Of a DNA stretch of 64,000 bases, positions 56,996 to 64,000 are shown piece by piece. Source of the DNA: Allantophomopsis cytisporea. Taxonomy: Eukaryota > Ascomycota > Leotiomycetes > Phacidiales > Phacidiaceae. Positions within the stretch are counted from its first letter, which is position 1, and each line of letters opens with the position of its first letter. Where the stretch lies: NCBI GenBank assembly GCA_024752435.1, contig CP103020.1, positions 2,045,139 through 2,109,138 on the forward strand. The letters run 5' to 3'. The notes under the pieces were generated by a model, which saw nothing but the letters and a program-made list of their open reading frames with translations, did not search any database and was not told the DNA's origin. A program made the position numbers and the translations under genes.

Positions 56996-59989
56996 TTAAT
57001 ACTATATTCTGTTGGCGAATATGTTTTCTGTCTGTACCTCTATACAAATAATGTACAGCTGTATATACAGAATGTATACCCGCTAGCTAGCAAATATATT
57101 CCCCAAACGCCAAGCCCAAACGTCCTCGCTAAAATTTTGTAGCGCTAAAATATCCTTGCCAATGCTCGTATAACATCCTCGCCAAATTCTCCTATACAAA
57201 ACAGCGCGGCTATATGTATTGGCGAGATTGCTAGCGTCGGGATCTTTAACAATTATATACTTCCTATCTATACTTTCGCTAAAGTCTAAATTATAGCAGG
57301 TCGCAAAAATATACTCGCTAAATATACATCCCAACGTACCCTGCTATATACAGGCAAAACATCCTCGCTAAATATCCTCGCCAAACGTACTTTTCCAACA
57401 TACCCTAGCGTATACAAGCAAAACGTCCTTGCCAAACGTCTTTGCCAAAGGTTAGTAGCAGCTACTACTATCTATACAGAGTTAGTTAGCTATCGCCTAC
57501 AAAGAGTACTATATACTTTCTAGCAGTATTAGTATTTATCTGTATCAATACAACAGCCAACAACTCTCTAAAAGTACTATTAGTACAACTACAACGATAT
57601 CTACCTACTTTATACCTCTTTTATATAATATATTCTTTAAAGCTATTATATATACAACCTATAGCTATACTATCTTTGTAAACAAAGCTAAAATAAGCTA
57701 GTACTTTACTACTTATTATAAAATTATACCTATTAATATCTGTAAGACTACTATATAACAACTTAGCTAAACCAATATTATCTCGAATACAAACAACCCT
57801 AGAATTAAAAGTACAGCTATTTTAGGCTATTATTTAAATCTTAAGTTGTTTGTTGGTAGATTCTCGTGTATTACCGACTATTGCAACTACTACTTTATCA
57901 ATTAAAATAGCTTCTACTAATATTAAAACCTTGTTGATTTCAAAGAAGAAGCCTAGTCTAAACTATATATATATCTACAAATACTCTTTATAATACCTTT
58001 AGCTCTTTATTATCCTATTATAGTCTTTAGCCTAAGCAAAGAAACTACAACAGAAAAAACAATAAATATACTAAAGTATAAAAAAGTCTACTACGATTAC
58101 CTATAAGATCTTTAAAAAGCTTTTTATACTGTCTTTATCCTAAGTACTAACCAAAAGCTATTGCTATAAAATAAAAAAATATAGTAGCTAACCTTCTTTG
58201 CTAGTATACTTATTGCTAAACTAAAAAAGCTTTTAGCTACAAGTATTATATTAGACTTCTTTTACTATACTTTTATTACCTAAGCTATATACAATATCCT
58301 TTTGAAACTCTAAGTTGCTAGACTAGGTCGTTTAAAATATATATTACAACTACTACGTTCTATTAGTAATACTATATTGCTAAAGCTATTCTACTTTATT
58401 AAAATCTAGTTTTAGCTAGGCTATTTTTAATACTAGCAGCAATTTATACTCTTCCTCCTACAAGCTAAATCAAAGCCTATTGCAAAAAGACTCTTTATTT
58501 CTCCTACCTAGTCTTTATACCTTTACAACATTGAAGTTGCTATATAGTATAGTTCTATTAACAATAAAAATCTTAAAAAGGCTATTATTAGCTTTAGTTC
58601 TATAGTTATCTAGCAAGCTATAACAAAGACTCTCTTTAACAGCCTACTTATATACTAGCTTAGTATAAATAAATTCAATTCAAATACTTTTATATAAAAT
58701 TAGAGTAATTAACAAATACCTATACTATCTAAGGTAATCTACTACCTTTGTCTATTTGCATTAGATATATACAATTAGTATTATAACAAGACTAATAGTA
58801 TATATACTACATCTAATTTCTATTAATATATAGCTATATATATATATAATAGCTATAATAGTATTTTTACTCCTTTATATAGTCAACGTACTTTTGTAAA
58901 GATACTTGCTTAAGATTTCTATATATACCTAACTATTGTATAAAATAAAGAGTATACTATATTTATCTTTAAAAAGAGCCTATAAATATTACTACTGTAC
59001 AACGATAGGTCTAGCAACTATTTAGCTAGTATTAGTACCTACTTTTAAAACGACTTGTTTTCTAAGACAAGCTATACCTATCTATACAAAACCCAGATAA
59101 CTTTACCGACGATTTTATATAGTCAACGAATAAAGAGTCTTTTACTAATTTCAACCTATCAACTACAAAAGGTATATATAAAAAGGTATTTGATTAAGCC
59201 TAGTTACATCCAATAGGTCAACAATACTCTATTAGAATTAATTAGAGGCTAATACTTGTACTATATAAGTAACCTAGCTTATTAAACTTAAAGATATAGA
59301 AATATAGCTTGATTATAAACTAATATAGGTCTTTAAAGTTACTAGAAGCTTATACTAAGGCTATAAATACCTTCTAAAAAGTATTCTATATTCTATACTA
59401 TTTAATATATAGCCTTTCTACCTATAGCCCCGAGATCTTTAGCTTTTAAATCTACAATACTTAGAGCTCTTTCTACAATATTTTCTTTAATTAATTTAAA
59501 GTAGTTACAATTACTAAGTACAATAAAAGTAGTACTATAACTAAAAGACTAAAGGTTATAGTATACTTTGTACCTACTCTCGTTAGCCAACTACTTATTG
59601 CTTATATTGTCGATATTATCCCCTTCTATTGTTTCCTATATATACTTGTTTAAAGCTCTATTAGCCTTGTAATATCGCTTTTACTCTTTACTACTATAGG
59701 TAAGTAGTAGACAACTAAGAAGTTTACAGGTATAATTGTATTATCGAGTCTAATGTATATTAATACCTAGATTACTATAAGTTTATAGCATTAAATAGTA
59801 GTTGCCTTTAATAAACAAAAGATCTAGCCTTCGACTTTAAAAAATAGCCTAGTCGATAATATACTTGTATATATTCTCTAAGTAGACTACTTAAAGGAGA
59901 TAGAATATTATTACTATATTTTTAATACAAATATACTATATAGTACTAGCTAAGAGACCTTAGCTAAATTCTACTAGATTTTAGTATTA
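56996..59989. mobile_element. AT-rich block inserted between the two repeat copies, probably a decayed transposon
   Basis: Copy A stops matching copy B at 56995 and this block begins (TTAATACTATATTCTGTTGG). Between 57120 and 57450 a motif CCTCGCYAAA or CCTTGCCAAA recurs at least seven times (57124, 57177, 57314, 57363, 57376, 57427, 57440), with inverted TTGGCGAG at about 57220. From 57480 to 59985 the sequence is extremely TA-rich and choked with TAA/TAG, as after heavy RIP. No terminal inverted repeats, LTR pair or protein domain could be identified. The call as mobile element is inference from composition and position. Confidence 0.4.
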
Positions 59990-62900
59990 ATGTTCCCTAG
60001 AGCCGGGTTAAGGTTAGAAAACAGCGGTCGGTCTAATAGTAGTACAACAAGTCGTACGCGTATAATAATTGTATATATAACTCTCCTCGATCTAACAACG
60101 ATAGTAGTACGCTCGGATTTCAATTGTAGTATTATACTATTGAGTTATATAGAAGTAAAGTCGGGGTGTTTTTATAGTTAGTTGATGTTTAATCCCCGAT
60201 ATATTGTTAGGCAACTACATCTGATTAAATCAAAGTTATATAATAACTTAATCAAAGTTATATAACAATTAAATCGAAGTTATATAATAGTATATTTGTA
60301 TAGTACAATTACTAGCTATCTATATATATAAAAAATATTTCAACGTTAAAGACTGCATCTAGTTTACTTTAAGTAGGTAATAGTATACTTAATATATTAT
60401 AATAAAAGTAAAGTAGAGAGCTATAGCTACTTAGGCTTTTATAGTAAGACTATTATTATACGCCTAATATATAAAGAGTAGTAAAGCAACAATACTCGAT
60501 TGCTTTTATACCTATATAATCAGGCGTTATACAACTAGTAATATATATATAATATATATTGTATATAGTATATAGTATAAGTAAACAAATAGTATACTAT
60601 AGTAGAAAGCAAGTAAACAAAAGGCTATATAGAAGGGAATACTATCTATTGTTATATCCTATAAATATCTACTTTGATTTAACTCGATCTATTTTTACTT
60701 ACTATACTAATATACCAAGAAGACGCCTAAAAAGTATTCAACTACTATTAAAGCTCGAGCTATAAACTAGTAGAAGAGCCGAGAATAGTAGTACTAGTAC
60801 TTTAAAAGATACAAATACAAAGAATTAAATAGAGATCAAGCAAGAGCCGAAGAAGTATACTAAAAGCCTAAGTATTTATTCAAGTATAACTAAAGATTGT
60901 TTGTAGGTGTAGAATTATACTAGTTAGAGCTATAAAAGGCTTAACTAGGTAATTAAAACGACCAAGAACGAAATTGAAGCCGATACCGAGGCTAATATAC
61001 CCCGAGATAACGACGTTGATTTCCTATCGATCTTATTAAACTTTACTCGACTACTTAGGTTATACTACGAGATGTTTTAGCTATACTAAGTTAATTAAAG
61101 GCTTGAAATCTAAGGTAGTAGATAGACTCGAAGCTATAGCTAGACCAAAGCTAGAAATACAGCTAATACCAAGGCTAAAAGCAATATACAACTAGAAGGT
61201 AAAAGAGAAGCTAAAGTTGGGCTTAGGCTAAAAGTCGAAGTCGAAGTTAAAGCAATAGTTGAAGGTATAGCTAAAACTATAGTTGACTTTAAACTCGAAG
61301 CTATAGCTGAACTTAATATTAAATCCGATGTTAAACCTACTACTAAACTTGATATTAAACCTGATATTAAACCTGCTACCGAACTTAATATTGAACCTAA
61401 TATTGAACCTGCTACCAAACTTAACATTAAACCTGACATTGAATCTGATAGCGAACCTGATATCGAACTTAATACCGAACCTACTACTAAACCTAACGCT
61501 AAACTTAATAGTAAACTTAATACTAAAATCCCTCCTACTATTCTCGACTTTATTAAATACTTAAAGGGTAGAAACAGCTATAGTACAAGGGAAAGTATTT
61601 AGGAAGTAGCAGATATAGCTAAAAAAGAAGTTAACTTCGAAGCTTTCAATAGGCTTTTCAATCTTTAACTCGATACTAATTAGTATATCCTTAATATATT
61701 GAAGTTCCCTAGTTTATATTGTAGTAATAAGTTGTATATACTAGATAAAGACTACTTTAGAACCAATAAAGTCTTAAGGAAATATACAAATCCTTTAAAA
61801 TACAAAGAGATGTTTACTAGAATCTAGAGTAGAAGTATAAAACCCTAGCAAGTTACTTTAAAGGACTATATACTTTAGACTTATTGGCTAACAACTTCAA
61901 TAGACATCGATAGTACTTTAAGGTTTTTAAAGAGCCTTGCTATACTAAAAAAAGGACTGAACTAGGCTATACTACCCTATAGTTCTTTTAATATTACTAC
62001 TAATATATATAGTATCTACCTTCTAATCCCTTTAGTAGACTAACGAAGCCAAGTAAAAATTAATGTAGTTAATATCAATTAAGTCTTTTAGATATTCTTT
62101 AGGTTGCTTAGCAATTAGAACTTAGTACAAGTCTTTGTACTCTTCTCTAAGATCTATATATCTTAGGTCGACTAAGGTATTTTATAGAGCAACTTCTTTT
62201 AATTTACTTAACAACAAGTCTAGTACAACCGGGTCCTTCTACTATCTTTCCGAAAGTTCTACAATATAGATCAACTCTAAAGGATTCCTACCTATTATAT
62301 AGTTGTATAGTTTAATATACTTATATAAAAAGTAGAAGTCGGTATTATAGAGAATAAAGATAAACTACGCTATTTAATACTCTTTTATTACCTAGAACTT
62401 TAGTACTTTAAATTTATTTAGGCCTTAATAATCAACCGGATCAACTCTAAGCCTAAACTATCGATATTTTAAAATACACGCTTATTCTTCAATAGAAAAA
62501 ACATTTGAAAGATACTATTTAATTAGAGAGTTGGGCTAAACTACATCGGAGCTAGTTAGAGATTTAAAAGAACAACATCGATATAGTATACATCGATAAA
62601 GAATAGCTTTAAGTCGATGTTAAAAAGCAATATAGCCCCCTACAAAAAAAGAAGGAAGTCTTCTTATAGAAGTACTTCTACTTCGAAGGCTATTATTAAT
62701 ATTAGATCTGTAGCTATACTAAGTCCTAGGTACAAGCTAACTAATACTTCCTATCGACTCTCTAAAATACTAGATTAATAACCTTTATACTCTAAGGTAC
62801 TTCGAAAGAGCAAAGGGAAAGGCTAGTCTACAATTAGTTCTACTCTAAGACTAAATTATTGTTTGTTAGTAAGACTACCCTAGTCTTTAACAACTCCGAC

Positions 62901-63039
62901 ATCGAACTACTTGTATACAATTTGTTTTAGGTCAAAGGTATACAAAGCCTAAGGAAGAATGCTACCTTTTTAATACAAGCTTTAATAAAGGCCTATATAT
63001 ATAGCAAGCAATAGACGTATACCAACCTAATAAGTACAC
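59990..63039 (+). repeat. subtelomeric repeat unit, copy B (3.05 kb)
   Basis: Direct repeat of 53831-56995 at an offset of about 6.16 kb. It is more AT-rich: for example AGCAGCACG in A reads AGTAGTACG here, and CCAACGGCAGTGCAACACG reads CTAATAGTAGTACAACAAG. It lacks a 12-bp unit (GAACTCGAAGCC) and two of the 22-bp repeats. The shared ends differ from their flanks, and no target duplication was found. Confidence 0.85.
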
Positions 63040-63970
63040 CTAAATCGTTGTTTAGAATATATAAAGAATATTGTATAACCTAGAGAGTATAAAAGGATAT
63101 TATCGGTACTATAACCAAGTAGGAAGACTAAAGCTATAATAGCGAAAGTAGTATTAAAAACAGCTTAGAGTCTAGCCCCTACTTTACCTTCCCTAGTACA
63201 ACGTTCTTCGGCTTCTTCTATAGCTAGATTAACCGATACTACCTAGGATTCGAATATATCTTGTCTTAGGTAGATAAATAGTACGTCTCCTAGGCAGAGA
63301 TATAGGTAGTATACTTCTACTTTCGTATACTACGGTACTTTTTTAATATATCGATGCTTAATACCGAATTGGTACTATAGAAAGACAAGTAGAATCGAAG
63401 GCTGTAGTAGGATACTAAAAGAGAGCCTATACTAAAGGAGTACTTCAGCTTAAACTTAAAGGTATTAATAAACCAATATTGTTTCGGATAGTACTATAAT
63501 ATCTTCGACTAGTACAACTAGAGAGTATAGCTAGTACTATAGAAGTCTATCCTCGTCGATAGGAATCTAACGTTCTTCTACTACTATTAAAGATACTAGG
63601 CTGAAGTTCGAACGGCTAAAGATATCGTATAGAGGCAAAACTAGTTGGCTTGCTAGTTAACAGAGTTTAACGCCGTCCCTACAAACGTTAAAGTCAATGC
63701 TAGCTACTAGCTAGTCGAGTACTACATTAGATACTACGTCCTAGAGTTCTAAGCTTATATCTAGTACTTCTTTATTAACCGACAAGAAGTAAAGGAAGAG
63801 TATATCTAGGAGGTTTCTATAGGACTTGTTGCTATTACTATCTTTAATCTAACCCGGATAACTACAACTAAAGAACTTTATTGTACTATTAAGAACTATA
63901 TAACGTTTAAAGATTTCTACGACCTTTTAAAGTACTTCTTCTACCTTAGCGACTACTACAAGCTAGCTAC
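60960..63970 (+). pseudogene. RIP-decayed large coding frame in copy B, running into the telomere
   Basis: This is the same frame as in copy A, but it does not end at 63039. It continues in register through 63040-63970 (for example SLFRIYKEYC, INRYYLGFEYILS, VEYYIRYYVLEF, GLVAITIFNLTRITTTKELY, DFYDLLKYFFYLSDYYKLAT) and is cut off by the TTAGGG array. The frame therefore spans roughly 1000 codons here and its 3' end is missing. Dozens of in-frame TAG/TAA codons make it dead. A 2-bp difference near 62507 also breaks it relative to copy A. No family was recognised. A telomere-linked helicase-type subtelomeric gene or a transposon polyprotein would fit the position, but no helicase or transposase motif was found. 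Confidence 0.4.
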
Positions 63971-63976
63971 TAAGGG

Positions 63977-64000
63977 TTAGGGTTAGGGTTAGGGTTAGGG
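63977..64000 (+). repeat. telomere repeat array (TTAGGG)4, chromosome end
   Basis: Four exact TTAGGG units close the window, preceded by one variant TAAGGG (63971-63976). The G-rich strand runs 5' to 3' towards the end, as at a right-hand chromosome terminus. The array is short because the window or assembly stops here. Confidence 0.95.

Noticed and set aside
1..64000. CRISPR arrays, operons or other prokaryotic systems
   Set aside because: The window is a eukaryotic fungal chromosome end with spliced genes; no spaced palindromic repeats were found.

Overview
This is the right end of a chromosome of a filamentous ascomycete (Pezizomycotina; Leotiomycetes/Helotiales such as the Sclerotiniaceae would fit, but that is inference). 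Evidence: short GT..AG introns (45-110 nt) with CTAAC-like branch sites, fungal-type gene families, C-to-T/G-to-A (RIP-like) decay of repeats, and a terminal TTAGGG array whose G-rich strand points to base 64000.

Layout. 0-7.4 kb is conserved core: the 5' part of a MAK5-type DEAD-box helicase (minus), divergent from a TRM7-type tRNA 2'-O-methyltransferase, then a KAP123-type importin. 7.8-8.9 kb is a broken ankyrin-repeat gene. 10-13.6 kb holds a small cysteine-rich secreted protein and an eight-exon GH28 exo-polygalacturonase, both plausible plant-interaction genes. 13.8-23.3 kb has an anoctamin/TMEM16 protein, a short-chain dehydrogenase, a 234-bp MITE, a BUD22-type ribosome-biogenesis factor and a mitochondrial dicarboxylate/2-oxoglutarate carrier. 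From about 23.3 kb genes thin out: a metallophosphoesterase pseudogene, an unassigned coding relic, a siderophore-type MFS transporter, a glutathione-dependent formaldehyde-activating enzyme (GFA), a GH5 mannanase, a GNAT pseudogene and a cytochrome P450 that is complete apart from one frameshift.

46.5-52.1 kb is a compact metabolic group: a PLP-dependent serine/threonine (hydroxyaspartate) ammonia-lyase, a divergent D-amino-acid oxidase, and a monocarboxylate-type MFS transporter. Together they could deaminate amino acids and move the resulting 2-oxo acids (inference). A short-chain dehydrogenase pseudogene (53.0-53.7 kb) is the last recognisable gene.

53.83-63.97 kb is AT-rich subtelomeric repeat. 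A unit of about 3.1 kb occurs twice in direct orientation (53831-56995 and 59990-63039), separated by an unrelated 3-kb AT-rich block. Both copies carry a short telomere-like tract near the start, 22-bp tandem repeats, an N-I/T-E-P low-complexity coding stretch, and one frame that can be followed through RIP-type stops. In the distal copy that frame continues until it is cut off by the telomere. This duplicated, telomere-abutting element is the least explained part of the window.
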